Below, piece after piece: positions 7,092 to 14,778 of a stretch of DNA of 41,703 nt. The position numbers were made by a program, and so were the translations under genes. This stretch comes from Planctomycetota bacterium (GTDB lineage: Bacteria > Planctomycetota > Phycisphaerae > Phycisphaerales > SM1A02), in the NCBI GenBank assembly GCA_024226535.1, contig JAAELP010000290.1, positions 1 to 41,703 on the forward strand, read 5' to 3'. Below the pieces are notes generated by a model, which was not told the origin of the DNA, ran no database searches, and saw nothing but the letters and a program-made list of their open reading frames with translations. Each line of letters starts with the position of its first letter. The first letter of the stretch is position 1.

Positions 7092-8042
7092 TCAGCTCTT
7101 CTCGGGCTCCGGCGCGGGGGCCGCGAGAGGCTCGGATCGGGCGATCGCCACGATCGAGGTCTCCTCGGTCTCGAGACCCGTCGGACGCGGGGTGATGAGC
7201 GCGTCGATGCCCAGGCAGGCGGCGGTATCGCGCTCGACGATGCCCCGCACGAGGGAGCGAGGAACCGCGGGGAGCGGCGTCCCCTGGCTGAAGGAGTTCA
7301 CGCTGTACAGCGCCTCGATCGCCTTTGCCGGCAGATCGTGCGGGAAGCCGGAGCCGAAGAGGAGACGATCCATCACGCCGAAGCTCGCCGCGTTCAGCAG
7401 CGCCCCGTAGAGCTGCCAGGGACGCGAGGCGACGCCGGAGATGTCCGACCAGACGCTGCGGTGCTTGCCGAGCAGCAGGAGCGTCTCGTCCACCCACGGG
7501 TGCCCGAGCTGGCTGATGACGATCGGCAGGTCGGGGAACGATCGAGCGACCTCGTCCCACAGCGCCGGTCGGGCGAACTCGAGCTGCGCGCGGGCCGTCA
7601 CCGGCCTGATCATCGTGACGAACAGGGGAATCGACAACGCGTTGCAACGCTCGTACACACGCATCGCGGAGGAGTGAGCGGGGTGGAAGCCCTGGCACGC
7701 GGGCGAGACGGCGACACCGGTGAGCCCCATGCTGATGGCCGCCTCGAGGCAATCCATCGCGTCGTCGCTCATGGGATCGATGCCGGCCACGCCGATCCGC
7801 CGGCGCGGATCACGCGCGACGAAGTCGGCCACGTACTCGTTCGGAACGGAGGAGCCGAGTCGGTCGGAACGGAAGCCGATCACGAAGGATGCATCAACGC
7901 ACCCCATCGCCTCCTGGTGGGCGGCGGGGCTGGCGTCGAGGTGACCCCAGCGTTCGGCCTGCTCGTGACGAAGCCGCTCGGCAACCTCGCCGCCGACCTG
8001 ATCGAGCCCGAACCAGACATGGCTGTTGACGTCGATGATCAT
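7092..8042 (-). CDS. Amidohydrolase-2 family TIM-barrel protein
   Basis: A 316-aa protein resembling the amidohydrolase_2 (ACMSD/resorcylate decarboxylase-like) family of metal-dependent TIM-barrel hydrolases and decarboxylases. Visible landmarks are MIIDVNSHVW at strand 1, GVAGIDPMS and GLTGVAVSPACQGFHPA in the middle, IVISQLGHPWVDE carrying a typical metal-ligand His, and LLFGSGFPHD near the barrel end, where relatives have (G)(S/T)D(F/Y)PH. The usual HxH of strand 1 is reduced to NSH, so metal binding may differ. The C-terminal ~35 residues are a low-complexity Pro/Ala/Glu tail. Substrate unknown. It precedes the secreted hypothetical gene in a probable operon. Confidence 0.75.
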   Translation of the reverse strand: MIIDVNSHVWFGLDQVGGEVAERLRHEQAERWGHLDASPAAHQEAMGCVDASFVIGFRSDRLGSSVPNEYVADFVARDPRRRIGVAGIDPMSDDAMDCLEAAISMGLTGVAVSPACQGFHPAHSSAMRVYERCNALSIPLFVTMIRPVTARAQLEFARPALWDEVARSFPDLPIVISQLGHPWVDETLLLLGKHRSVWSDISGVASRPWQLYGALLNAASFGVMDRLLFGSGFPHDLPAKAIEALYSVNSFSQGTPLPAVPRSLVRGIVERDTAACLGIDALITPRPTGLETEETSIVAIARSEPLAAPAPEPEKS

Positions 8043-8193
8043 GCGTAGTCCCCACGCGGATCCAAGTGCCCCCGGCCTGTTGGGCGGCGATTGTAGCCCG
8101 CCGCCGGTCCGAACGCACCCGGATCGGACCCCGAGGGCACGACGAGCCCGAGAAAGGACCCGCCGGACCTTGGGTCCATTCCGTCGGGAGACG

Positions 8194-9009
8194 CTACAGG
8201 TGGGGTTTCGCCCCGGCGGCGAAGCGGTCGGCCCCCAGCGTGTAGCCCGGGGCATCCACGGCATATGCGTACGGCCCCTGAAGGGCCGCGGTGACATCCT
8301 CGAGGCGGTTCTCGGGGTGGGGGTGTGTGGCCAGGATCTCCCACTGGCGCGGACCGGCACTCGCCTCGGCGAGCACCGTGAGCACCTGGAGCATGCCGCG
8401 GGGGTCGTAGCCGGCCCGGGTCATGTACTTCAGGCCCTGGTAGTCCGACTCCGACTCCTGCTCCCGGTTGAAGGAGAGCAGGCTCACCTGGGCGAGCATC
8501 CCCGCCCCCTCGTAGATGACCTGCGACTCCGTGGCGGCCCCGAGGGCCTCGAGTCCGAACTGGGCCACCATCGTCTGGCTGATCCGTTCGTCGACGTGCC
8601 GGCCGGTGACATGGCCGATCTCGTGCCCGAGGACGCCGGCGACCTGGGCCTCGTTGTCGAAGCGCTCCAGCAGGCCGCGCGTGATGAAGACCTTGCCGCC
8701 GGGCAGGGCGAAGGCGTTGATGACCTCGGAGTTCAGCGTCGTGAACTCCCACTCGATGTGGCCGTACTCCGGCTCGACCTGTGCCGCGAGCTTCTGGCCC
8801 ACGGAGGTGACGTAGGCGCGGAGTTCGGCCGACTGGACCTCACCGCCGAACTCGGCGACGAGCTCGGGCGTTGCCTGCGCGCCCATGGCGGCGACCTGGT
8901 CGGCGGGGAGCAGGATGAACTGTGTCCGGCCCGTGGACGGATTCGTCGAGCATGCTGCGAGCATGGCGATCGCGGGCAGGAGCACGAGCAGACGCATTCG
9001 CCTCATCAT
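8194..9009 (-). CDS. M48-family metallopeptidase lipoprotein
   Basis: A 271-aa zinc peptidase of the BepA/LoiP-like M48 group. The signal peptide ends in MLAAC, a lipobox, followed by STNPSTGRTQF, a sequence frequent after the lipidated Cys in this family. The zinc motif is VLGHEIGHVTGRH, and a third ligand lies in NREQESESDYQGLKYM (ExxxD). The product should be anchored in the envelope and act in outer-membrane protein quality control, by analogy with LoiP and BepA. Start chosen at the first of two adjacent ATGs because GAGAGGAGG lies about 8-10 nt upstream. It is divergent from menG, with overlapping -10-like sequences in the 56-bp gap. Confidence 0.88.
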   Translation of the reverse strand: MMRRMRLLVLLPAIAMLAACSTNPSTGRTQFILLPADQVAAMGAQATPELVAEFGGEVQSAELRAYVTSVGQKLAAQVEPEYGHIEWEFTTLNSEVINAFALPGGKVFITRGLLERFDNEAQVAGVLGHEIGHVTGRHVDERISQTMVAQFGLEALGAATESQVIYEGAGMLAQVSLLSFNREQESESDYQGLKYMTRAGYDPRGMLQVLTVLAEASAGPRQWEILATHPHPENRLEDVTAALQGPYAYAVDAPGYTLGADRFAAGAKPHL

Positions 9010-9051
9010 GATGTTGGCCTCCTCTCTCGGGGGATCGCTTTGGGTGGCGCG

Positions 9052-9057
9052 TATCAT
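9052..9057 (+). promoter_or_regulatory. -10-like TATCAT, 8 nt before the menG start
   Basis: TATCAT ends 8 nt before the GTG. A transcript starting about 7 nt downstream of it would be essentially leaderless. No Shine-Dalgarno sequence is present. Confidence 0.45.
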
Positions 9058-9065
9058 CCACCGCC

Positions 9066-9845
9066 GTGACCCACCGCGATCCATCTTCTTCCAACGTCGT
9101 CTGGTCCGCAACCGACCTCGCCGGGGACCCGCACGCCGCGACCGACAAGGCCGATCGCGTGCGACGCATGTTCTCGGGGATCGCGTCCAGCTACGACCTG
9201 AACAACCGCCTGCACTCGCTGGGGCGTGACCAGGCGTGGCGACGCGCGGCGGTGCGTCTGGCGGAGGTCCGTCCCGCCGACCGCGTGCTCGACGTCGCCT
9301 GCGGCACCGGCGATCTCACCGAGGCCTTCGCGAGCGCGGGCCCGGCCGAGGTCGTCGGCCTGGACTTCGCCGAGCCGATGCTCGAGATCGCCCGGGGCAA
9401 GACCAGCCGCCGTGAGCGCCCCGACGGAGTGCCGACGCCACGCTACGTGGGCGGCGACGCGACGGCGCTGCCGTTCGAGGATGACGCGTTCGACATCGTC
9501 TCGATCGCATTCGGCATCCGGAACGTGACCGATCCCGCGCAAGCGGTCCGCGAGTTCCGGCGCGTGACCTCGCCCGGTGGCCGGCTGGTCGTTCTCGAGT
9601 TCAGCCAGCCGCGGAACCCGATCCTCCGCGGGCTCAGCCGCTTCTACACGAACCGCGTGATGCCGCTGACGGCGACCTGGCTCGCCCGGGACCGGACCGG
9701 GGCTTACCGGTACCTGCCGAAGTCCGTCGATACCTTCCTCTCGCGGGAGGCGATGACCGGGATGATGGAAGCGGCGGGGTACGGCGAAGTGCGGCAGAAG
9801 GCGATGAGCTGCGGGGTTTGCGTGGCGTACGTGGCGGGGGTGTAG
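9066..9845 (+). CDS. menG: Demethylmenaquinone methyltransferase (MenG/UbiE family)
   Basis: A 259-aa class I SAM-dependent methyltransferase. Family marks are RVRRMFSGIASSYDLNNRLHS near the N-terminus, the SAM motif VLDVACGTGDLTEAF, acidic strand-2 residue in VVGLDFAEPML, GGDATALPFEDDAFD, and AFGIRNVTDPAQAVREFRRV, the UbiE/MenG signature. LVVLEFSQPRNP and PKSVDTFLSREAM follow. It methylates demethylmenaquinone (or the ubiquinone precursor) at the membrane face. Menaquinone is more likely in a planctomycete, which is inference. GTG start with TATCAT 8 nt upstream. The ECF sigma gene lies 135 bp downstream and has its own TACAAT box. Confidence 0.92.
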   Translation: MTHRDPSSSNVVWSATDLAGDPHAATDKADRVRRMFSGIASSYDLNNRLHSLGRDQAWRRAAVRLAEVRPADRVLDVACGTGDLTEAFASAGPAEVVGLDFAEPMLEIARGKTSRRERPDGVPTPRYVGGDATALPFEDDAFDIVSIAFGIRNVTDPAQAVREFRRVTSPGGRLVVLEFSQPRNPILRGLSRFYTNRVMPLTATWLARDRTGAYRYLPKSVDTFLSREAMTGMMEAAGYGEVRQKAMSCGVCVAYVAGV

Positions 9846-9941
9846 CTGCCGGCCATGGGGCGATTGAAGTGATCGAGGACGTTTCGACCCTTGGGGAGGC
9901 GGCACCGTGAGCCGCAACCCGAGGCCGGACAGGGGGTAGGC

Positions 9942-9947
9942 TACAAT
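9942..9947 (+). promoter_or_regulatory. -10-like TACAAT upstream of the ECF sigma gene
   Basis: TACAAT lies 33 nt before the TTG start at 9981, leaving room for a short leader with GGAGCGGAGAG as Shine-Dalgarno. No matching -35 TTGACA was seen at 16-18 bp. Confidence 0.4.
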
Positions 9948-9980
9948 GAGCGGCGGGTCATTTTCGGAGCGGAGAGCACC

Positions 9981-10571
9981 TTGATCATCAGCAAGGCACG
10001 AGAGCACGAGCTCATTCGGGCGGCGAAGGCCGGCGACGGGAAGGCCGTGGAGGGCCTGATCCGCGCCCACCAGGAAGCAGTCTACGCCTTCATCCTGCGT
10101 CTCTCGGGCCGGCCGCACATCGCCGAGGACATCGTCCAGGAGGCCTTCGTCCGGGTGCTCAAGAACCTCGACCGCTTCGATCCGCGGTTCCGGTTCAGCA
10201 CGTGGCTGTTCACGATCGCCCGCCGCCTGTACGTCAACGCGATGCAGAAGCATCGCCCCGCCTACGACACCGACACCGTCAGCCTCCGGGCCGCCGCGAC
10301 CACGCCGCCGCCGGGGGTCTCGGCCCGCGGCGAGACGATGGACAACATCCGCGAGCTGCTCGACACCGCCCTGGAGGTCCTCAACGACCAGCAGCGCGAG
10401 ATCGTCCTGCTCTTCCACCAGCAGTCGTGGCCGATCACCGAGATCGCCGCGCACCTCGACATGCCGGAAGGCACGGTCAAGAGCCACCTCCACCGCGCCC
10501 GGCGCCGCATGCGCCGCGCGATCATGGCCGACGAGGTCCGTCACGCCCGGGCGCAGGAGGCGTGGTCATGA
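9981..10571 (+). CDS. ECF-type RNA polymerase sigma factor
   Basis: A 196-aa sigma70-family protein with regions 2 and 4 only. Region 2 reads VEGLIRAHQEAVYAFILRLSG through AEDIVQEAFVRVLKNLDRFD and FSTWLFTIARRLYVNAMQKH, the core-binding and -10-recognition helices. Region 4 is LEVLNDQQREIVLLFHQQSWPITEIAAHLDMPEGTVKSHLHRARRR (positions about 133-180), the -35-binding helix-turn-helix. The start is taken as TTG at 9981 because GGAGCGGAGAG precedes it and the sigma domain begins there; an upstream in-frame ATG would add a poorly conserved 30-aa stretch crossing the TACAAT box. The stop overlaps the next start (ATGA), so sigma and anti-sigma candidate are coupled. Confidence 0.88.
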   Translation: MIISKAREHELIRAAKAGDGKAVEGLIRAHQEAVYAFILRLSGRPHIAEDIVQEAFVRVLKNLDRFDPRFRFSTWLFTIARRLYVNAMQKHRPAYDTDTVSLRAAATTPPPGVSARGETMDNIRELLDTALEVLNDQQREIVLLFHQQSWPITEIAAHLDMPEGTVKSHLHRARRRMRRAIMADEVRHARAQEAWS

Positions 10572-11053
10572 TTCGCCCCGGCGATGCCTATCCCCCGGAC
10601 GGCCGCCCGGAGCGGGGCCCGCTGGCCGACTCATTTCTGCGCGAGCTCGCCCGCCCCGTGCCCGCCCCGGACATGACGCGGAGCATCATGGGCCGCCTCG
10701 GCTACATGCGGGTCAGCCCGGCCGTCGCCCGGCGTCATCGCCGACAGGCGTGGGCGAGACGAGGTCTGCTCGTGGTCGCGCTGGCGGCGACGACGCTGAT
10801 GGGGCTGGAGACGCGGAGGCAGGGACCGGACGTGCGTCGGCCCGAGGGACCGACCGTGCCCGGCGCGTTCGGCAGCGATCTCCAGGAGCACCAGGAGCGC
10901 TTCAGCAGGACGATCCAGATGATCCGGGGCCTCGCGCCGGCAGTGCCCGCAACCCCGGAGGCCGCGCCCGAGCCGCCCGCCGAGGACGATCCCTTCCCCG
11001 CCATCGAGGAGTCGATCGACCGTTCGGCGGTCGGCCCGATGCGCTGGGTCTGA
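10568..11053 (+). CDS. Single-pass membrane protein, probable anti-sigma factor
   Basis: A 161-aa protein translationally coupled to the ECF sigma gene. The N-terminal ~60 residues are cytoplasmic-like, a basic stretch (ARRHRRQAWARRG) leads into one membrane helix at about residues 68-82 (LLVVALAATTLMGL), and the rest is a Pro/Ala/Glu-rich extracytoplasmic tail. The topology and the overlap with a sigma gene are those of membrane anti-sigma factors. It has no HxxxCxxC zinc anti-sigma motif, so the family cannot be confirmed by sequence and the role is inferred from context. The next gene, encoding a secreted protein, starts 6 nt after the stop. Confidence 0.65.
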   Translation: MIRPGDAYPPDGRPERGPLADSFLRELARPVPAPDMTRSIMGRLGYMRVSPAVARRHRRQAWARRGLLVVALAATTLMGLETRRQGPDVRRPEGPTVPGAFGSDLQEHQERFSRTIQMIRGLAPAVPATPEAAPEPPAEDDPFPAIEESIDRSAVGPMRWV

Positions 11054-11059
11054 GCATCC

Positions 11060-12718
11060 ATGGACGGTGAGCTGGCCAATCGAGTACGCATGACGGTTCG
11101 CGGCATTCTGGCATGCCTCGCGGCGCTGGGAGTCGTGCTCGCACTCGGCACGGTGGCGCCGATGGCGGCCGCCGCCGAGGAGGGCCCGTTCGCCGACGCC
11201 CGCCGCGCGCCCGCCGACGTCGACCTGTACCTGCACATCGAGGACGCCGCCGCCACCCGCGCGGCCCTGGCGGAGCGCCCGATCGCGCGGGCGTTCATCC
11301 GTTCGTGGCGCGACAGCGCCTTGTCCCGGGCGTGGAGTGCCATCGCGATGGCGGCGGCCTCCGACGCCGACACGCTCTTCGACACGTGGCTTGGTGAGCG
11401 GTTCACGTTCGTCGCGCGCCCGCTCGAGAACGGTGGAGGCGTGGACTGGGCCCTGTGGACGAAGGTCGACGCGACGAAGGCCGGGGACACGCTGGCGCGG
11501 CTGCGCCCGCACCAGCGTTCGCCGCGGGCGAACCTGCCGGTGGCCGAGCTTCCCGAGCACGGCCTGCGGATCGCTCGCGCGGGTGCGTTCTTCGTGATCG
11601 GCCCCGCGTCCTCGACGGCGCTCTTCAACGACGTGGTCGACCGCTTCGGGCGCGACGAGGCGGGAGAATCGCTGGCGGCGCTTCCGGCGCTGCAACGTGC
11701 CCGCTCGCTCGGCACCGGATCCACGGCGTGCTTCATCCGTCACGCGCCTCCCTTCGATGGCTGGTCCGCAATGATCGGCCGGCTGGAGGGGGGGCAGCTC
11801 CGGCTGCGGCACGTGGGACGGTACGACGCGCCACCGTTCGATCGTCCCGTGACCGAACTCAGCATCGACTGGTCGCTGCTGGACGCCTTCGAGCAACGCA
11901 GCCTGATCGCCGTCGTCGAGCCGACGGACATCGGCGGCGGGCAGCACGAGCTGTTCATGCAGGCGGCGCTGGACGTGCCGATCATCAGCGCTTCGACGCG
12001 GATGAAGTTCGGCAAGCGGCGGGTCTACGCGATCGGCGAGCAGGAGGGGCGGCTCGCGGACGAGCCGGTGGACCTGCTCCTGCCCGCCGGCGCCGTGGCG
12101 ATCGAGCTGCGCGACACCGAGAACGTCGAGGAGCAACTCGATCGCGATCTGCTCGAGGTCGCCCGGGCCGTGAACGACCTCGTTCCCGCCGCGCACCGCG
12201 CGACCCTGCCGCGACGGATCATGGCGGAGCCCGGCACCACGCGTCACCTCGACCTTCGTCCGGTGATGAACGAGCTTGGCGACGGGTTGCCGCTGTTGCG
12301 CACGGCGTCGCTCAACTGGGCGGTCACCCGGGGACCTCAGGGGTCGTTCTGCGTGATCGCGAGCCACCCCGAGCACCTCGACGAGACGATCTCGGCCCTC
12401 GGCGCTCCGTGCGGCCCGGCCCGCACCGAGCGGATGACGTCGTGCGGAACGATGAGCGGACGCCGGGTCGGCATGCACCTGCGCACCTACGGCGCCCAGG
12501 CTGCGAAGCTGGCGGCGCCCGATCCGGAGACGGTCGTGGCGTTCCGCGAGACGATGTTGCTGCTCGCGGACCTCGCCGACGGGGTCGACCGCTGTCGCTG
12601 GCAGGTTCGTCGTCCGTCCCGCGAGGAGATGAGCCTGGAGATCCAGATCACGCTGAGCCCGCCGGAGTCCACGGACGGGCCGCCGCCGGCGGGACCGTCC
12701 GGGAAGCAGCCTCGGTAG
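11060..12718 (+). CDS. Secreted protein of unknown function in the sigma operon
   Basis: A 552-aa protein with a signal peptide (basic start, hydrophobic LACLAALGVVLALGTVAPMAAAA, cleavage near residue 39). The mature region has alternating strands and helices and segments such as DVDLYLHIEDAAATRAALAERP and HLDETISALG, reminiscent of DUF3352-like secreted proteins, but I cannot assign it firmly. The C-terminal ~20 residues are Pro-rich and disordered. It follows the anti-sigma candidate by 6 nt and is likely co-transcribed, so it may sense or answer the envelope signal controlling the sigma factor (inference). The start could instead be the ATG at 11090, which puts the signal peptide right at the N-terminus. 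Confidence 0.75.
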   Translation: MDGELANRVRMTVRGILACLAALGVVLALGTVAPMAAAAEEGPFADARRAPADVDLYLHIEDAAATRAALAERPIARAFIRSWRDSALSRAWSAIAMAAASDADTLFDTWLGERFTFVARPLENGGGVDWALWTKVDATKAGDTLARLRPHQRSPRANLPVAELPEHGLRIARAGAFFVIGPASSTALFNDVVDRFGRDEAGESLAALPALQRARSLGTGSTACFIRHAPPFDGWSAMIGRLEGGQLRLRHVGRYDAPPFDRPVTELSIDWSLLDAFEQRSLIAVVEPTDIGGGQHELFMQAALDVPIISASTRMKFGKRRVYAIGEQEGRLADEPVDLLLPAGAVAIELRDTENVEEQLDRDLLEVARAVNDLVPAAHRATLPRRIMAEPGTTRHLDLRPVMNELGDGLPLLRTASLNWAVTRGPQGSFCVIASHPEHLDETISALGAPCGPARTERMTSCGTMSGRRVGMHLRTYGAQAAKLAAPDPETVVAFRETMLLLADLADGVDRCRWQVRRPSREEMSLEIQITLSPPESTDGPPPAGPSGKQPR

Positions 12719-12741
12719 CGACCAGAGCAGCTTCACTCCTC

Positions 12742-12747
12742 TACAAT
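12742..12747 (+). promoter_or_regulatory. -10-like TACAAT, 10 nt before the lysC start
   Basis: TACAAT ends 10 nt before the ATG and no Shine-Dalgarno sequence follows it. The arrangement is identical to that before the Fur-family gene at 27644. Confidence 0.5.
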
Positions 12748-12757
12748 CCGCCTCACC

Positions 12758-14008
12758 ATGGCGCTCGTCGTTCAGAAGTTCGGGGGCACGTCGGTCGCGG
12801 ACGCCGACCGCATTCGCCGCTGCGCGCAGCGGGCGGTGGCGTCGCACCTCGACGGGCACCACGTGCTCGTGGTGGTCTCGGCGATGGGTCACACGACCGA
12901 CGAGATGCTCGAGCTCGCCCGGCGCGTCGCGACGTCACCGCCCCAGCGGGAGATCGACGTGCTGCTGTCCACGGGTGAGCAGATGAGCGCCGCCCTGATG
13001 GCGATGGCGATCGACGACCTCGGGGCCGAGTCGGCGAGCCTGAACGCGCGCAGCCTCGGCATCGTGACCGATCCCGTCCACGGCAACGCGCGGATCCGGT
13101 CGATCGATGCCCATCGCATCGTTCGCGATCTCGACGCGGGCCGGATCGTCGTCGCCCCGGGCTTCCAGGGCGTGACCGACGACGGCAGCATCACGACGCT
13201 CGGGCGCGGCGGATCCGACACCACCGCCGTCGCGATCGCCGCCGCCCTCGGCGTGGCGGCGAAGACGGGCGTGTGCGAGATCTACACCGACGTCGACGGC
13301 GTCTACACGGCCGACCCGAGGCACGTGCCCGCGGCCGGCAAGCTCGAGCGGGTCAGCTACGACGAGATGGTCGAACTCGCCGCCCTCGGCGCAGGCGTTC
13401 TCCATCCCCGGGCCGTGATGTTCGGCAAGAACTTCGGGGTCCCCATCCACGTGCGTCACAGCCAGCGCGCCGAGGGAGGAACGATGATCGTGAACGAGAC
13501 TCCTGACATGGAACGCGTGTCCGTCGTCGGCTGCGCGCTGACGCCGGATCTCGGGCGCATCGGCATTCGCGGCATGCCCAACCGGCCGGGCACGCAGTCG
13601 ATCATCTTCGAGCGCATCGAGGCGGCGGGCATCCTCGTGGACGACATCATCCAGATCCAGTCCGGCGAGTGCGCCGACGTCACGTTCACCGTCGAGTCAC
13701 CGCACCTCGCGGATCTCAAGCTCGCGGTGCAGGAGGCGCTGGAGCGCATCGGCGGTGGCGAGATGTCCGTCGAAGTCGGCCTCGCCAAGGTCTCCGCCGT
13801 CGGCGTCGGCATGCGCACGCACACGGGTGTCGCCGCGACGATGTTCCGCCACCTCGGCGAAGCCGGCATCAACATCGCCAACATCACGACGAGCGAGATC
13901 AAGATCTCCTGCATCGTGCCCCAGGAGCACGGGCCGAAGGCGCTCCAGGTCGTGCACGACGCGTTCGGGCTGGGGGCGGCGAAGAAGGATGCGGTGCGGG
14001 AGGGGTAG
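12758..14008 (+). CDS. lysC: Aspartate kinase
   Basis: A 416-aa aspartokinase, catalysing ATP-dependent phosphorylation of aspartate, the first step to lysine, methionine and threonine. It starts VVQKFGGTSVAD, the KFGGTSV nucleotide/substrate signature, followed by STGEQMSAALMA, GFQGVTDDGSITTLGRGGSDTTA and EIYTDVDGVYTADPR. Two ACT domains follow from about residue 265 (IGIRGMPNRPGTQSIIFERI; SAVGVGMRTHTGVAATMFRHLGEAGINIANITTSEIKIS), so feedback inhibition by lysine and/or threonine is expected. Length matches the single-function, ~410-aa LysC type. The preceding gene ends 39 bp upstream, but a TACAAT box suggests its own promoter. Confidence 0.96.
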   Translation: MALVVQKFGGTSVADADRIRRCAQRAVASHLDGHHVLVVVSAMGHTTDEMLELARRVATSPPQREIDVLLSTGEQMSAALMAMAIDDLGAESASLNARSLGIVTDPVHGNARIRSIDAHRIVRDLDAGRIVVAPGFQGVTDDGSITTLGRGGSDTTAVAIAAALGVAAKTGVCEIYTDVDGVYTADPRHVPAAGKLERVSYDEMVELAALGAGVLHPRAVMFGKNFGVPIHVRHSQRAEGGTMIVNETPDMERVSVVGCALTPDLGRIGIRGMPNRPGTQSIIFERIEAAGILVDDIIQIQSGECADVTFTVESPHLADLKLAVQEALERIGGGEMSVEVGLAKVSAVGVGMRTHTGVAATMFRHLGEAGINIANITTSEIKISCIVPQEHGPKALQVVHDAFGLGAAKKDAVREG

Positions 14009-14029
14009 GGGGGCGACGCGCGGGCGACG

Positions 14030-14623
14030 TACCGCTGCGCCGGCGTCCTGCCGGCTTCGCTACCACTCGGGGGCGCGCTCGGCGCGCAGGGTGGTCGTAG
14101 GGCAGCGTGGCGGCGCCGCGTCCTGCGGCTCACTCAGGGAAGTCCTTGCGCTCTCAAACCCGCCGGCCTCCTGCCGGCTACTGCCAAGGCTCGTTCTGGC
14201 GTGGGTTCTTCTATATGAGTGCGGCCCTCCGGGCCGCAGGGGGCTGCGCAATTCCGCCGGCGTCCTGCCGGCTCCCGCACGGCGCGGCGACCGCGCGCGG
14301 CGGCGGGCGTCCTGCCCGCCTTGCTTCAGATTCGTGAGATCGCGCCTACGCGCCTTGTTCCCGACCGTGCAAACGCGAGCCCGCAGGACGCGGGCGGTCG
14401 CCGCGCAGTCCCGCAGCCCCGGAGGGGCTGCCTCATATAGCCCAACCCACGTCCGAACGTCCTTGCATGAGCGGGCAGGATGCCCGCGGGTTTGGCGGCC
14501 TAAGGACTCCGTGAGTGAGCCGCAGGACGCGGCGTCGAAGCACCAACGTCCAACAGTGCAAGGTGCTGCCGCACACAACCACCTAACCGTCAGCGGAGCC
14601 GGCAGGACGCCGGCGCAGCGGTA
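14030..14623. repeat. Large imperfect inverted duplication built of GC-rich mini-palindromes
   Basis: This gene-free stretch between lysC and the FG-GAP gene holds at least eight short hairpins with a shared core, such as CCGGCGTCCTGCCGG, CCGCGTCCTGCGG and GGGCGTCCTGCCC, on either strand. The halves are collinear inverted copies: TACCGCTGCGCCGGCG starts at 14030 and its complement ends at 14623. Further in, CCGCGTCCTGCGGCTCACTC, an AAGTCCTT/AGTCCTTA segment, GCGTGGGTT...CTATATGAG and a CCCTCCGGG hairpin recur in the same order on both arms. The centre is near 14327. Arms are about 290 bp with many mismatches. It resembles a REP/BIME-type mosaic repeat. No transposase or credible ORF is present. 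Confidence 0.75.
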
Positions 14624-14671
14624 GGTCGTGCGCATTCACGAATCAACGCTCGGCGCACGCACAGCGCCCAG

Positions 14672-14677
14672 TACAAT
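14672..14677 (+). promoter_or_regulatory. -10-like TACAAT upstream of the FG-GAP gene remnant
   Basis: TACAAT lies 27 nt before an ATG at 14705 that has AGGGAGA as Shine-Dalgarno. That ATG is out of frame with the FG-GAP repeats, so this looks like the original promoter and start of a now disrupted gene. Confidence 0.4.
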
Positions 14678-14778
14678 CGACCACGTTCACATCAGGGAGA
14701 CAAGATGCATCCACTCTGCGCCACCGCCACCGCCACCACCACCAAACGTACGCCGTCGGCAACGCGCCGCAGGGGGGC

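Noticed and set aside
14030..14623. CRISPR array
   Set aside because: Repeats are palindromic, in both orientations, of varied stem sequence and irregularly spaced, and no cas gene is present.
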